Positions 16,389 to 26,678 of a DNA stretch of 47,457 bases are shown here, in pieces; within the stretch, counting starts at the first letter, position 1, and every line of letters begins with the position of its first letter. A program made the position numbers and the translations under genes. Source of the stretch: Clostridiales bacterium (lineage in GTDB: Bacteria > Bacillota > Clostridia > Oscillospirales > Oscillospiraceae); assembly GCA_014799505.1 (NCBI GenBank), contig JAAVHV010000007.1:83798-131254 (forward strand), given 5' to 3'. Under the pieces are notes generated by a model. It saw only the letters and a list, made by a program, of their open reading frames with translations, was not told the origin of the DNA and ran no database searches.

Positions 16389-16892
16389 TCAGGAAAACAG
16401 GGCGTTGAACTCATTGACAATGGCGTCCGCATCCTCATGGCACACCAACATGACATAGGTGCCGTGATCCACCAACCTGGAGGAGTTGGTCCAGAGCTCG
16501 ACGGTTTCCGGGTAATTCATGCCCTCCTCGGTCATGCCGTCGATGCGGGCCTGGAAGATGCCTTTCACCTTGGCGGCATCCTCGGCGCTTTTGGCCCGAA
16601 CCAGGGCGAACTCGCCGGTGCTGAAGGATACCATGCTCAGATAGATCTCCATCTGCTCCGGATCCAGTTCCTTCAGGCCGGGATAGGAGTTGTCCAGCAT
16701 AATGCCGCCAAACTCCTCGTCAGTGGGGTCTACCCGCTGCACGAAAGCAGCGAACTCGTGGTTCTCCGTCAGAGTCTGGGCAAAGGCGGCCAAATCGACA
16801 TTTTTTTCTTCCTTTTGTTTGCCCCCACAGGCGGACAGCAGGGACAGGCAGAGCACTGCGGCCATGGCCGCACACAACATTTTCTTCATCAT
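16389..16892 (-). CDS. DUF4358 lipoprotein
   Basis: A 167-residue paralogue of the adjacent gene without the repeat linker. Signal MMKKMLCAAMAAVLCLSLLSAC with lipobox Cys22, then the DUF4358 domain: VDLAAFAQTLTENHEFA, DNSYPGLKELDPEQMEIYLS, FALVRAKSAEDAAKVKGIFQARIDGM and a final EDADAIVNEFNALF. The ribosome site AGGAGG lies just upstream; ATG at 16892 or 16889 is equally possible. Such lipoproteins recur beside MBOAT/DHHW genes in Clostridia, but their activity is not established. Confidence 0.82.
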   Translation of the reverse strand: MMKKMLCAAMAAVLCLSLLSACGGKQKEEKNVDLAAFAQTLTENHEFAAFVQRVDPTDEEFGGIMLDNSYPGLKELDPEQMEIYLSMVSFSTGEFALVRAKSAEDAAKVKGIFQARIDGMTEEGMNYPETVELWTNSSRLVDHGTYVMLVCHEDADAIVNEFNALFS

Positions 16893-16938
16893 TTGTTTCC
16901 TCCTTAAACTGTCTGGCGGCGTTTCCGCCGCGCTTTGT

Positions 16939-17556
16939 TCAATGGCTCTCGATGTGGTTCCGGACGCGCTGGGTAATCATATCCAGCGCAACCAGGTTGT
17001 GCCCCCCAGCCAGCACCACCAGGTCGGCATACTGTCGGCTGGGCTGGACAAACTGCTCATGCATGGGTTTGACGGTGGTGAGGTACTGATTGATGACCGA
17101 GTCCAGTGAGCGCCCCCGCTCCTTCACGTCCCGAAGGATGCGGCGGAGAATGCGGACGTCCGCGTCGGTGTCCACAAAGATTTTGATGTCCATCAGCTCC
17201 CGCAGGGCCGGGTCGGCGAAGATCAGGATGCCCTCCACAATGACCACCTTGGTGGGGCGCACCTCCACCGTCTCCTCCGAGCGGTTGTGGATGGAGTAGT
17301 CGTACACCGGGCAGTGGATGGTCTCCCCGGCGGCCAGCCGCTTCAGATCCTCCACCATGAGGGCGGTGTCGAAGGCGTCGGGATGGTCGTAGTTCAGCGC
17401 CGCCCGCTCCTCGTAGGTCATGTCCACGTGCTTTTTATAATAGTTGTCGTGGTAGACCACGGACACGTCGCCCCCGAATGTGTCCCGAAGACGCTTGGTC
17501 AGGGTAGTCTTGCCCGAGCCGGTTCCCCCGGCGATGCCGATGATCATGGTATCCAT
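16939..17556 (-). CDS. udk: Uridine kinase
   Basis: A 205-residue cytoplasmic P-loop kinase that phosphorylates uridine and cytidine to UMP and CMP (pyrimidine salvage). Walker A is GGTGSGKTT at residues 10-18, then VVYHDNYYK, YDHPDAFDTALM, CPVYDYSIHNR, the VVIVEGILIF strand and FVDTDADVRILRRILRDVKERGRSLDSV (lid). It is the first gene on the minus strand before the two DUF4358 lipoproteins, with its own promoter. Its link to the envelope genes may be simple co-transcription or UDP-sugar supply. Confidence 0.94.
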   Translation of the reverse strand: MDTMIIGIAGGTGSGKTTLTKRLRDTFGGDVSVVYHDNYYKKHVDMTYEERAALNYDHPDAFDTALMVEDLKRLAAGETIHCPVYDYSIHNRSEETVEVRPTKVVIVEGILIFADPALRELMDIKIFVDTDADVRILRRILRDVKERGRSLDSVINQYLTTVKPMHEQFVQPSRQYADLVVLAGGHNLVALDMITQRVRNHIESH

Positions 17557-17600
17557 GTGCCGCCCTCTCCTTTATCTGTTCGTACGACCGCGTTGGGGAC

Positions 17601-17629
17601 ATTTTAGCACACGGGAGAAAAAAAGGCAA
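17601..17629 (-). promoter_or_regulatory. Sigma-A promoter of udk and downstream envelope genes
   Basis: Minus strand TTGCCT (17629-17624), 17 bases, TAAAAT (17606-17601), about 40 bases before the udk ATG. Confidence 0.6.
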
Positions 17630-17787
17630 CTCAACTCCGTCTTTTTATGATACCCCGCTCCGGGTCAAAAGGTTGCGCCGGAGGCAAAAAAATCTCCGAG
17701 ACCGCGAAAAATTCAAAAAAATGAGAAGCCCTCGGCAAAGTGACAGCAAAAATGGGTAAAAATTTGACAGTTTCGCCACATTTTCTC

Positions 17788-17816
17788 TTGCTATTTTTTT
17801 GTCAAGCGTCTATAAT
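17788..17816 (+). promoter_or_regulatory. Sigma-A promoter of trmL
   Basis: TTGCTA (17788-17793), 17 bases, TATAAT (17811-17816). Transcription would begin near 17823, which favours the ATG at 17848 over earlier in-frame ATGs. Confidence 0.65.
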
Positions 17817-17847
17817 GTCCATGGTTAGAGAGGATTTGGGAAATAGT

Positions 17848-18345
17848 ATGGTCAATATCGTGTTAGTTGAGCCGGAAATTCCGCAAAACTGCGGCAACAT
17901 CGCCCGTACCTGCGCCGCCACCCGCAGCCGCCTCCATCTGGTGGAGCCCCTGGGCTTTGACATCAGCGAGAAGGCCGTGAAGCGCGCCGGGTTGGATTAC
18001 TGGCCCATGGTGGATCTGACCGTCTACCCCAGCCTGGACGACCTGTTTGCCCGAAACCAGGTGGACGGCCTGTGGCTGGCCACCACCAAGGCTCCCCGGG
18101 ATTACACCCGGGCGGATTTTCGGAACGACTGCTGGCTGTTTTTCGGCAAGGAGACCGCCGGCCTGCCTTCATTCTTCCGGGCGGCTCACGCGGATCGCTG
18201 CATCCGCATCCCCATGCGCGAGGACGCCCGCAGCCTGAACCTGTCCAACTCGGTGGCCATTCTGGCGTATGAGGCCCTGCGTCAGCAGGGGTTTCCGGGA
18301 CTGAGTGGGGTTGGGGAGATGGCAGGAAGCGCGGAGCCGTTGTGA
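17848..18345 (+). CDS. trmL: tRNA (cytidine/uridine-2'-O-)-methyltransferase TrmL
   Basis: A 165-residue SPOUT methyltransferase, close to the about 157 residues usual for TrmL. It methylates the ribose of wobble base 34 in certain leucine tRNAs using S-adenosylmethionine. The trefoil-knot signatures are present: PEIPQNCGNIARTCAAT, WLFFGKETAGLP, and IPMREDARSLNLSNSVAILAYEALRQ. The start at MVNIVLVEPEIPQN is chosen from the family and the promoter position; the ribosome site is weak. It lies 72 bases before pgk, so read-through into glycolysis genes is possible. Confidence 0.9.
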   Translation: MVNIVLVEPEIPQNCGNIARTCAATRSRLHLVEPLGFDISEKAVKRAGLDYWPMVDLTVYPSLDDLFARNQVDGLWLATTKAPRDYTRADFRNDCWLFFGKETAGLPSFFRAAHADRCIRIPMREDARSLNLSNSVAILAYEALRQQGFPGLSGVGEMAGSAEPL

Positions 18346-18417
18346 GCAGGCAAAGCACAACACCACGAAAAACCTAATTCACTTCAAACTGTAAGAAATG
18401 AAAGGAGTTAGATTATC

Positions 18418-19695
18418 ATGAACTACAACAAGAAGACCGTCAAGGACATCGATGTGAAGGGCAAGAAGGTTCTCCTTCGCTGCGACTTCAACGTGCCCCA
18501 GGCCAAGGACGGCAGCGGTGAGATCACCGACGACAAGCGCATCCGCGCCGCCCTGCCCACCATCCAGTATCTGCTGGACCAGGGCGCGGCGGTCATCGCC
18601 TGCTCCCACCTGGGCAAGCCGGAGCCCGACTTTGACAAGTGGGTGAAGAAGCAGACCGAGAAGGGCAAGGACCCCGCCTCCCTCACCCGCGAGAAGTGGG
18701 AAAAGTCCCTGGAAGCGCTGTGCATGGAGCCCGTGGCCAAGCGCCTGGGCGAGCTGCTGGGCAAGGACGTCATCCTGGCCGGCGACATCAACGTGGTGAA
18801 CGACGACGTTCAGGCCAAGGCCGCCGCGCTGAAGCCCGGCGAGATCATGCTGCTCCAGAACACCCGCTACAACAAGGGTGAGACCAAGAACAACCCCGAG
18901 TTTGCCAAGAAGCTGGCCGACCTGGCCGATATTTACGTGTCCGACGCCTTCGGCGCGGTGCACCGCGCCCACGCCTCCACCGCCGGCGTGGCCGACTATC
19001 TGCCCGCCGTCTCCGGCTTCCTGATCCAGAAGGAGCTGGACTTCATCGGCGGCGCCCTGGCCAATCCCAAGCGTCCCCTGGTGGCCATCCTGGGCGGCTC
19101 CAAGGTTTCCTCCAAGATCGGCGTCATTAACAACCTGCTGGAGATCGCCGACACCGTCATCATCGGCGGCGGCATGGCCTACACCTTCTCCGCCGCCCAG
19201 GGCGGCAAGGTGGGCGACTCCCTGCTGGAAGAGGACTGGAAGGACTACGCCAACGACATGGTGAAGAAGGCCGCCGACAAGGGTGTGAAGCTCCTGCTGC
19301 CTGTGGACACCGTGTGCGCCGACGCTTTTGCCCCCGACGCCAAGAGCCAGGTGGTCAAGGCCGGCGAGATCCCTGACGGCTGGCAGGGCCTGGACATCGG
19401 CCCCGAGACCGTGAAGCTGTACTGCGATGCCGTGGCCGACGCGGGTACCGTCATCTGGAACGGCCCCATGGGCGTGTTCGAGTTTGAGAAGTTTGCCGTG
19501 GGCACCAAGGCCGTGGCCGAGGCCCTCTCCAAGACTTCTGCCATCACCATCATCGGCGGCGGCGACAGCGCGGCGGCCGTGCAGCAGCTGGGCTATGCCG
19601 ACAAGATGTCCCACATCTCCACCGGCGGCGGCGCCTCCCTCGAATTCATGGAGGGTAAGGAGCTGCCGGGCGTCGCCTGCCTGCTGGACGCCTGA
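18418..19695 (+). CDS. pgk: Phosphoglycerate kinase
   Basis: A 425-residue glycolytic kinase that makes ATP and 3-phosphoglycerate from 1,3-bisphosphoglycerate. Conserved segments are [85 protein letters not shown] and the nucleotide site GGGDSAAAV. It is about 25-30 residues longer than the common 395-400 owing to an insertion after SHLGKPEPD ([25 protein letters not shown] region, about residues 75-100). It opens the pgk-tpiA-gpmI-eno row; AAAGGAG precedes the ATG. Confidence 0.96.
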   Translation: MNYNKKTVKDIDVKGKKVLLRCDFNVPQAKDGSGEITDDKRIRAALPTIQYLLDQGAAVIACSHLGKPEPDFDKWVKKQTEKGKDPASLTREKWEKSLEALCMEPVAKRLGELLGKDVILAGDINVVNDDVQAKAAALKPGEIMLLQNTRYNKGETKNNPEFAKKLADLADIYVSDAFGAVHRAHASTAGVADYLPAVSGFLIQKELDFIGGALANPKRPLVAILGGSKVSSKIGVINNLLEIADTVIIGGGMAYTFSAAQGGKVGDSLLEEDWKDYANDMVKKAADKGVKLLLPVDTVCADAFAPDAKSQVVKAGEIPDGWQGLDIGPETVKLYCDAVADAGTVIWNGPMGVFEFEKFAVGTKAVAEALSKTSAITIIGGGDSAAAVQQLGYADKMSHISTGGGASLEFMEGKELPGVACLLDA

Positions 19696-19751
19696 TCCGG
19701 CTTAACGTACCAACACACCTTTTTCAAATATAAGAAGGGAGTTCCATTCAA

Positions 19752-20525
19752 ATGAATCTGAAGTACCGCAAGACGATCATCGCCGGTAACTGGAAGATGA
19801 ACAAGACCATCACCGAGGCCAAGACCTTCGCCGACGCCATCAAACCCCAGCTGGGCCGCCACAAGTGGTGCGAGGTGGTGCTGTGCGTCCCCGGCGTGAA
19901 CATCCCCGGCATGGTTCGCCTGTTTAAGGACACCCGCGTGGCCATCGGCGGCGAGACCTGCCACTACGAGGCCAGCGGCGCGTTCACCGGCGAGGTCACC
20001 GTGGAGATGCTCAAGGACGTGGGCGCCAAGTATGTCATCATCGGCCACTCCGAGCGCCGGCAGTACTATAACGAGACCGACTTCACCGTCAACAAGAAGG
20101 TTCACGCCGCCCTGGAGGCCGGCCTGCGGCCCATCGTGTGCGTGGGCGAGAGCCTGGAGCAGCGTGAGCTGGGCGTCACCGAGGAGCTGATCTCCTACCA
20201 GGTGAAGGTGGCCCTGGCCGGCCTGAGCGACACCCAGGTTCGCCGCGTGGTCGTTGCCTATGAGCCCATCTGGGCCATCGGCACCGGCAAGACCGCCACC
20301 GCCGAGCAGGCGGGCGCGGTGTGTACCCACATCCGCACCATCATCCGCAAGCAGTACGGCGCCCGCGTGGCCCGCGCCGTCACCATCCAGTACGGCGGCT
20401 CCATGAACGCCAAGAACGCCGCCGAGCTGCTGGCTCAGCCCGACATCGACGGCGGCCTCATCGGCGGCGCTTCCCTGAAGCCCGACGACTTCATGGCCAT
20501 CATTAATGCGGCGAATCAGGAGTAA
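19752..20525 (+). CDS. tpiA: Triosephosphate isomerase
   Basis: A 257-residue TIM barrel interconverting dihydroxyacetone phosphate and glyceraldehyde 3-phosphate. Active-site residues are all present: Asn/Lys in AGNWKMN, the electrophilic His in IIGHSERR, the base Glu in [13 protein letters not shown] and the phosphate loop [10 protein letters not shown] and GGLIGGASL. The usual GAQN motif before CHWE is GGET here ([18 protein letters not shown]), a small departure from the textbook pattern. The gene is 56 bases after pgk. Confidence 0.96.
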   Translation: MNLKYRKTIIAGNWKMNKTITEAKTFADAIKPQLGRHKWCEVVLCVPGVNIPGMVRLFKDTRVAIGGETCHYEASGAFTGEVTVEMLKDVGAKYVIIGHSERRQYYNETDFTVNKKVHAALEAGLRPIVCVGESLEQRELGVTEELISYQVKVALAGLSDTQVRRVVVAYEPIWAIGTGKTATAEQAGAVCTHIRTIIRKQYGARVARAVTIQYGGSMNAKNAAELLAQPDIDGGLIGGASLKPDDFMAIINAANQE

Positions 20526-20677
20526 TTAAGAAGCGTGGAGAAGCGGACAGTGAGGGAGCTTGGACCGGAGTGAGGGTGAGCGGAGGGCGGCGGCGCCGCC
20601 CGCAGACCAACCCGAATCGGAGGGAAAGCGACCGAACGCCCTGGCCGCTTCGCAGCGTGACAATGCGAGGTATGTTA
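20526..20677 (+). repeat. Intergenic G+C-rich element between tpiA and gpmI
   Basis: This 152-base spacer is far longer than neighbouring gaps. It holds a GGCGGC/GCCGCC hairpin and the block CGAATCGGAGGGAAAGCG (20613-20630). A nearly identical block (CGAGTCGGAGGGAAGCCG) lies in the phage spacer at 31074-31091, also after a GGCGGC/GCCGCC hairpin. The start GAAGCGTGGAG also recurs near 37157 and 38419. It looks like a dispersed extragenic repeat. Confidence 0.5.
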
Positions 20678-22201
20678 ATGAAAACTCCAACTACCCTAAT
20701 TATCATGGACGGTTTTGGCCTGTCCTCCTCCACCGCGGCGGGGGACAACGCCATCAAGACCGCCAACACCCCCAACCTGGATCGCATTTTCGCCGAGAAT
20801 CCCTGCTGTAAGCTGTCCGCCTCCGGCATGGACGTGGGTCTGCCCGACGGGCAGATGGGCAACAGCGAGGTGGGCCACACCAACATCGGCGCGGGCCGGG
20901 TGGTGTTCCAGGATCTGCCCAAGATCACCAAGGCCATCCAGGACGGCGATTTCTTCGAGAACCCCGCCTACAAAAACGCCATGCTGGCCGCCAAGGACGC
21001 GGGCAAGGCTGTCCACATCTACGGCCTGATGTCCAATGGCGGTGTCCACAGCCACATCACCCACATCCAGGCGGCGGTGAAAATGGCCCACGACCTGGGC
21101 TGCCCCAAGATTTTCGTCCACTGCTTCATGGACGGCCGCGACGTGCCCCCCACCTCCGGCAAGGGCTTTGTGGCCGAGATGAAGGAGACCTGCGACCAGT
21201 ACGGGGCCCAGATCGCCACCATCTCCGGGCGTTATTACGCCATGGACCGGGATACCAACTGGGATCGTGTGGAGCGCTCCTATAAGGCCATGGTGTACGG
21301 CGAGAGCGACCAGCGCTTCATCGGCGACCCTGTGGGCGCCATGCAGGCCAGCTATGACGCGGGCGTCACCGACGAGTTCGTCATTCCCGTCATCACTGCG
21401 GAAAACGCCGAGATCGGCGAGGGTGACTCCATCATCTTCATGAACTTCCGCCCCGACCGGGCCCGTGAGATCACCCGTACTTTCGTGGATCCCGATTTCA
21501 CCGGGTTTGAGCGCAAAAAGGGCTTCTTCCGGGTAAACTATGTGTGTACCACATCTTACGATGCCTCCATGCCCAACGTGGTCATCGCCTTCCCCAAGGA
21601 GAGCCTGGACAACATCTTCGGCGAGTATATCGCACAGCAGGGTATGACCCAGCTTCGCATCGCTGAGACGGAGAAGTATGCCCATGTTACCTTCTTTTTC
21701 AACGGCGGCGTGGAGACCGTGTTCCCCGGCGAGGATCGGTGCCTGATTCCCTCTCCCAAGGTGGCCACCTATGACCTCCAGCCCCACATGAGCCAGCCCG
21801 AGGTCACCGCCGAGGCCGTCAAGCGCATCGAGAGCGGTGCTTACGACGTGATTATCCTCAACTTCGCCAACTGCGACATGGTGGGCCACACCGGCGTGTT
21901 CGACGCCGCCGTCAAGGCCGCTGAGGCGGTGGATGACGGCGTGGCCCAGGTGGTCGCCGCCACCGCCAAGATGGGCGGCGTGTCCATCATCACCGCCGAC
22001 CACGGAAACGCCGAGCATATGGTGGAGGAGGACGGTTCCCCCTTCACCGCCCACACCACCAACCTGGTGCCCTGCTGCGTGGTGGGCGCGGACGTGAAGC
22101 TGCGGGACGGCCGCCTGGCCGATCTGGCTCCCACCATGCTGGATCTGATGGGCCTGAAGCAGCCCAAGGAAATGACCGGCGAGACCCTGATCGTGAAATA
22201 A
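20678..22201 (+). CDS. gpmI: 2,3-bisphosphoglycerate-independent phosphoglycerate mutase
   Basis: A 507-residue Mn-dependent phosphoglycerate mutase converting 3- to 2-phosphoglycerate. It is an alkaline-phosphatase-fold enzyme: metal Asp in IIMDGFG, catalytic Ser in QMGNSEVGHTNIGAGR, SNGGVHSH, HCFMDGRDVPP, MDRDTNWDRV, NFRPDRAREI, NFANCDMVGHTG and TADHGNAEHM. I chose ATG 20678 because GAGG lies 7 bases upstream and the family starts here; the frame is open about 36 codons further upstream inside the repeat spacer. There is no cofactor-dependent mutase in the window. Confidence 0.95.
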   Translation: MKTPTTLIIMDGFGLSSSTAAGDNAIKTANTPNLDRIFAENPCCKLSASGMDVGLPDGQMGNSEVGHTNIGAGRVVFQDLPKITKAIQDGDFFENPAYKNAMLAAKDAGKAVHIYGLMSNGGVHSHITHIQAAVKMAHDLGCPKIFVHCFMDGRDVPPTSGKGFVAEMKETCDQYGAQIATISGRYYAMDRDTNWDRVERSYKAMVYGESDQRFIGDPVGAMQASYDAGVTDEFVIPVITAENAEIGEGDSIIFMNFRPDRAREITRTFVDPDFTGFERKKGFFRVNYVCTTSYDASMPNVVIAFPKESLDNIFGEYIAQQGMTQLRIAETEKYAHVTFFFNGGVETVFPGEDRCLIPSPKVATYDLQPHMSQPEVTAEAVKRIESGAYDVIILNFANCDMVGHTGVFDAAVKAAEAVDDGVAQVVAATAKMGGVSIITADHGNAEHMVEEDGSPFTAHTTNLVPCCVVGADVKLRDGRLADLAPTMLDLMGLKQPKEMTGETLIVK

Positions 22202-22234
22202 TTCTCCTGTGTTCCACGAGGCGGAAGCCTCTGA

Positions 22235-23575
<1,341 letters not shown>

Positions 23576-23590
23576 AAAAGCATTGTGCAG

Positions 23591-23633
23591 GGCTCCCCAT
23601 CCGCAGCGCGGATGGGGAGCCTTTTATTTTTTT
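23591..23633 (+). terminator. Glycolytic operon terminator after eno
   Basis: A perfect 14-base-pair stem (23591-23604 with 23608-23621, loop AGC) followed by TTTTATTTTTTT. No good sigma-A promoter is visible in the 60 bases between it and the next gene. Confidence 0.92.
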
Positions 23634-23695
23634 GTCTTGCATCGGGACGGGCAACAAAACGGGCGTTCGGGAAGGGCGGCGCAAGGAGGTTTGGA

Positions 23696-24016
23696 ATGGG
23701 TACACAGGAAAAATCAGAGGAGCAGAAAATCAGGCAGGAGCTGGTGGCCTATCTGCGCAAACTGGCGAAGTGGAAAAATAACGATGTGGTGAAGCTGGGT
23801 TTTTTGGAGCCGGAGGACGCGGACCGGGTGGATCAGCTGGATCTCACCGGGGTGGTGGAGCTGAAGCGGAATGCCAACGGCACCTTCGAGGCCAAGTTTG
23901 TGGATAAGGTGCGGGTGCTGGCCATGCTGCGGGAGCTGATGGAGGAGCGCCGGGACGGGAAGCTGAAGGACTTTTTAGATGGATTGTCCGGGCCGGGGGA
24001 CGGCGATGAGGCGTGA
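23696..24016 (+). CDS. Small terminase-like protein (first gene of head-tail cluster)
   Basis: A 106-residue charged helical protein (EEQKIRQELVAYLRKLAKWKNNDVVKLGFL, then VDKVRVLAMLRELMEER). I do not see a classical helix-turn-helix. Position directly before the large terminase, with a 4-base GTGA overlap, makes a small terminase subunit (DNA recognition for packaging) the best guess. The start ATG 23696 follows AAGGAGG by 6 bases. If the DNA-binding part is really reduced, packaging would be unspecific, as in gene transfer agents. Confidence 0.55.
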   Translation: MGTQEKSEEQKIRQELVAYLRKLAKWKNNDVVKLGFLEPEDADRVDQLDLTGVVELKRNANGTFEAKFVDKVRVLAMLRELMEERRDGKLKDFLDGLSGPGDGDEA

Positions 24017-25248
24017 GGCGGCTCCAATTTTCAGCCAAGCAGAGAAAAGTGCTGGAGTGGTGGCGGGAGGAGCGCTATGACGCCATTATCTGCGACGGGG
24101 CGGTGCGCTCCGGCAAGACCTTTGCGCTGAGCGTCTCCTTCTTCCTGTGGGCCATGACGCGCTTCCAGCGGCAGAGGTTCGGACTGTGCGCCACCTCCAT
24201 CAACGGGGCGCGGCGGAATCTGCTCACCCAGGTGCGGCCTGTGCTGGAGGGGCTGGGGTTCCGATGGGAGGAGAAGGTCAGCCGGAACGAGATCACCCTC
24301 CGGGGCGGTGGGCGGGAGAACGTGTTCTACCTCTACGGAGGAGGGGATGAGGGCAGCGCCGCCTCCATCCAGGGGGTGACGCTGGCAGGTGTGCTGCTGG
24401 ACGAGGCGGCGCTGATGCCCCGCTCCTTTGTGGAGCAGGCCTGTGCCCGGTGTTCGGTGAAGGGCGGGAGGATCTGGTTCTCCTGCAACCCTGCCGGACC
24501 GGAACACTGGTTCTATAAAGAGTGGATCTGCAAGGCGGTAGAGAAAAACGCGCTGTATCTGCGCTTTGCCATGGAGGACAACCCGGCCCTATCCCGGTCG
24601 ACCCGGGAGCGCTATGAGCGGATGTTCCGGGGCACCTTCTACCGGCGGTATGTGCTGGGGGAATGGGTGGCGGCGGAAGGGCTGGTGTACGACTTCTTTG
24701 ACGAGGATACCATGCAAACGGCTCCAGAGGGGCCGTTCACCAGGTGGCGGATCTCCTGCGACTATGGGACAAGAAATCCTGCTTCTTTTGGCCTGTGGGG
24801 CGAAAAGGACAGAATCTGGTACAGAGTGGCGGAATATTACTACGACGCCCGGGCGGAGGGACGGCAGAAAACCGACGGGGAGTATGTGAGCGATTTAACC
24901 CGATTGGCGGGGGGACGGTGCATTGAAACGGTCATCGTGGACCCTTCGGCGGCCAGCTTTATCGAGGCACTGAGAAGAGAGGGCTGGACGGTTCAAAAGG
25001 CGGACAACCGGGTGCTGGAGGGGATCCGGCGGACGGCGGAGGCGCTGAAATCCGGCAGGATCGTCATCTGCAAGGGGTGCGAGGCGGCGGCCAGGGAGTT
25101 TTCCATGTACTGCTGGGAGGATGACGGAACCAAAGACCGGGTGAGGAAGGAAAACGACCACGCCATGGACGACATCCGCTACTTTGTGATGAGCCTGGAC
25201 AGCTGCGGCGGAAGCGCGGCCAGGTTTGTGGAGAGAAAGGCGTTTTGA
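24013..25248 (+). CDS. Phage terminase large subunit (PBSX/XtmB-like)
   Basis: A 411-residue DNA-packaging motor. The ATPase has Walker A GAVRSGKT (residues 29-36) and Walker B GVLLDE (127-132), coupling motif FSCNPAGPEHW. The RNase H-like nuclease keeps its acidic residues: CDYGTRNP (Asp251), VIVDPSA (Asp311) and HAMDDIRYF (Asp387/388). All catalytic positions are intact, so the enzyme should still cut and pump DNA. The start GTG at 24013 overlaps the previous stop. Confidence 0.92.
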   Translation: MRRLQFSAKQRKVLEWWREERYDAIICDGAVRSGKTFALSVSFFLWAMTRFQRQRFGLCATSINGARRNLLTQVRPVLEGLGFRWEEKVSRNEITLRGGGRENVFYLYGGGDEGSAASIQGVTLAGVLLDEAALMPRSFVEQACARCSVKGGRIWFSCNPAGPEHWFYKEWICKAVEKNALYLRFAMEDNPALSRSTRERYERMFRGTFYRRYVLGEWVAAEGLVYDFFDEDTMQTAPEGPFTRWRISCDYGTRNPASFGLWGEKDRIWYRVAEYYYDARAEGRQKTDGEYVSDLTRLAGGRCIETVIVDPSAASFIEALRREGWTVQKADNRVLEGIRRTAEALKSGRIVICKGCEAAAREFSMYCWEDDGTKDRVRKENDHAMDDIRYFVMSLDSCGGSAARFVERKAF

Positions 25249-25306
25249 GAGAGAAATACCTCGACAGAGGATTTCTATATACCACATGAATGAGAGGAGA
25301 ATGAAC

Positions 25307-25654
25307 ATGGACATTTGTTTCGAGGGCGTAGGCCAGGTGGCCGCTACCTTTCAGGTGAACGGCGAGGTGCTGCCCGGTATGGCGGTGGCGCTTACCGGCA
25401 GCGGCACGGTGGGGCTGGGCGCTGACGGCGGCCTGCCCTGCGGCGTGGTGCTGGGCGGCACGCGCGGCGGCGCGGCGGCGGTGCAGATCGGCGGCGCGGT
25501 CAGGGCGGCATATACCGGCACCGCCCCCAAGGCGGGCTGGCAGGGGCTGGCCCTGGACGGCAAGGGCGGCGTCAAGACCGCGGCCACGGGCGGACTGAAC
25601 TGCCTGGTGCTGGCGGTGGACGAGGACGAGAAGTCCGTCGTCATCAAACTGTAA
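25307..25654 (+). CDS. Possible capsid decoration protein
   Basis: A 115-residue Gly/Ala/Val-rich beta protein (FQVNGEVLPGMAVALTGSGTVGLGADG, AVQIGGAVRAAYTG, KAGWQGLALDGKGGVKTAATGG). Such short beta-barrel proteins directly before the major capsid gene are often head decoration (cement) proteins. No specific family motif is recognised. ATG 25307 is chosen over 25301 from the AGGAG spacing. It lies 13 bases before the capsid gene. Confidence 0.45.
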   Translation: MDICFEGVGQVAATFQVNGEVLPGMAVALTGSGTVGLGADGGLPCGVVLGGTRGGAAAVQIGGAVRAAYTGTAPKAGWQGLALDGKGGVKTAATGGLNCLVLAVDEDEKSVVIKL

Positions 25655-25667
25655 GGAGGAACTATTT

Positions 25668-26678
25668 ATGGCGCAGAGATTTGACAATTTGAAGCTGGAA
25701 AAGGGGATGTACCACGAGGCGGGCAAGTCCTTTACCCAGGTGCTGGAAAAGCTGGATCCCAGCGAGCAGTACCGGGGCACCGCCCTGGAGGGGCTGGACG
25801 CCTACCAGCGGCAGCTCAAGCGGTTCGACATCCGGGTGAAGGGCGCGGGCTCCGACCTGGTGGACAAGTTCTTCTCCACCAGCCAGTCGGCGGTGCTGTT
25901 CCCCGAGTACATTGCCAGGGCTGTGAAGGTGGGCATGGAGGAGGCCAACATCCTGCCCGACATCACCGCCACCGAGACCCTCATCGAAGGCATGGACTAC
26001 CGCTCCATCACCTCCGTGCCCGAGGACGAGAAACAGCTCAAGCAGGTGGCCGAGGGCGTGGCTATCCCCCAGACCACTGTGCGCACCCGGGACAGCCTGG
26101 TGAAGCTCCACAAGCGAGGCAGGATGCTGGTGGCCTCCTACGAGGCCATCCGGTTCCAGAAGCTGGACCTGTTCTCCGTCACCCTGAGGCAGATCGGCGC
26201 GCAGATCGGCCGGATGCATCTGGAGGACGCGATCCAGGTCATTTTGAACGGCGACGGCAACGATAACGCCGCTCAGGTCAGCGCTGTGGAGACGGCGGGT
26301 ATGCTGACCTATGAGGATCTGCTGGCCTTCTGGAATGAGTTCGAGCCCTATCAGCTCAACACCCTGCTGGTGGGCGCCGACACCATGCCCAAGCTGCTGG
26401 GCATGAGCCAGATGCAGGATGCCGCCGCCGGGCTGGACTTCCACGGCACCGGCAAGCTCATCACCCCCATGGGCGCCAAAGTGCTGCGCACCTCCGCCGT
26501 GCCCCAGGGCAAGATCATCGGCCTGGACAAGAACTACGCCCTGGAGATGGTCAAGGCCGGCGACGTGATGGTGGAATACGACAAGATCATCGACCGCCAG
26601 TTGGAGCGGGCCGCCATCACCACCATCTCCGGCTACGCCAAAATCTTTGAGGACGCCAGCCGGGTGCTGACCGTCTGA
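25668..26678 (+). CDS. Major capsid protein, HK97 fold
   Basis: A 336-residue coat protein. After a short helical N-terminus come the E-loop/P-domain regions (GMDYRSITSVPEDEKQLKQVAEGVAIPQTTV, the long spine helix MLVASYEAIRFQKLDLFSVTLRQIGAQIGRMHLEDAIQVILNG) and an A-domain (LNTLLVGADTMPKLLG, KLITPMGAKVLRTSAVPQGKIIGLDKNYALEMV). This pattern is that of HK97-type capsids of PBSX-like phages. No long scaffolding delta domain is seen at the N-terminus. Oddly the gene comes before portal and protease, not after them. Confidence 0.82.
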   Translation: MAQRFDNLKLEKGMYHEAGKSFTQVLEKLDPSEQYRGTALEGLDAYQRQLKRFDIRVKGAGSDLVDKFFSTSQSAVLFPEYIARAVKVGMEEANILPDITATETLIEGMDYRSITSVPEDEKQLKQVAEGVAIPQTTVRTRDSLVKLHKRGRMLVASYEAIRFQKLDLFSVTLRQIGAQIGRMHLEDAIQVILNGDGNDNAAQVSAVETAGMLTYEDLLAFWNEFEPYQLNTLLVGADTMPKLLGMSQMQDAAAGLDFHGTGKLITPMGAKVLRTSAVPQGKIIGLDKNYALEMVKAGDVMVEYDKIIDRQLERAAITTISGYAKIFEDASRVLTV

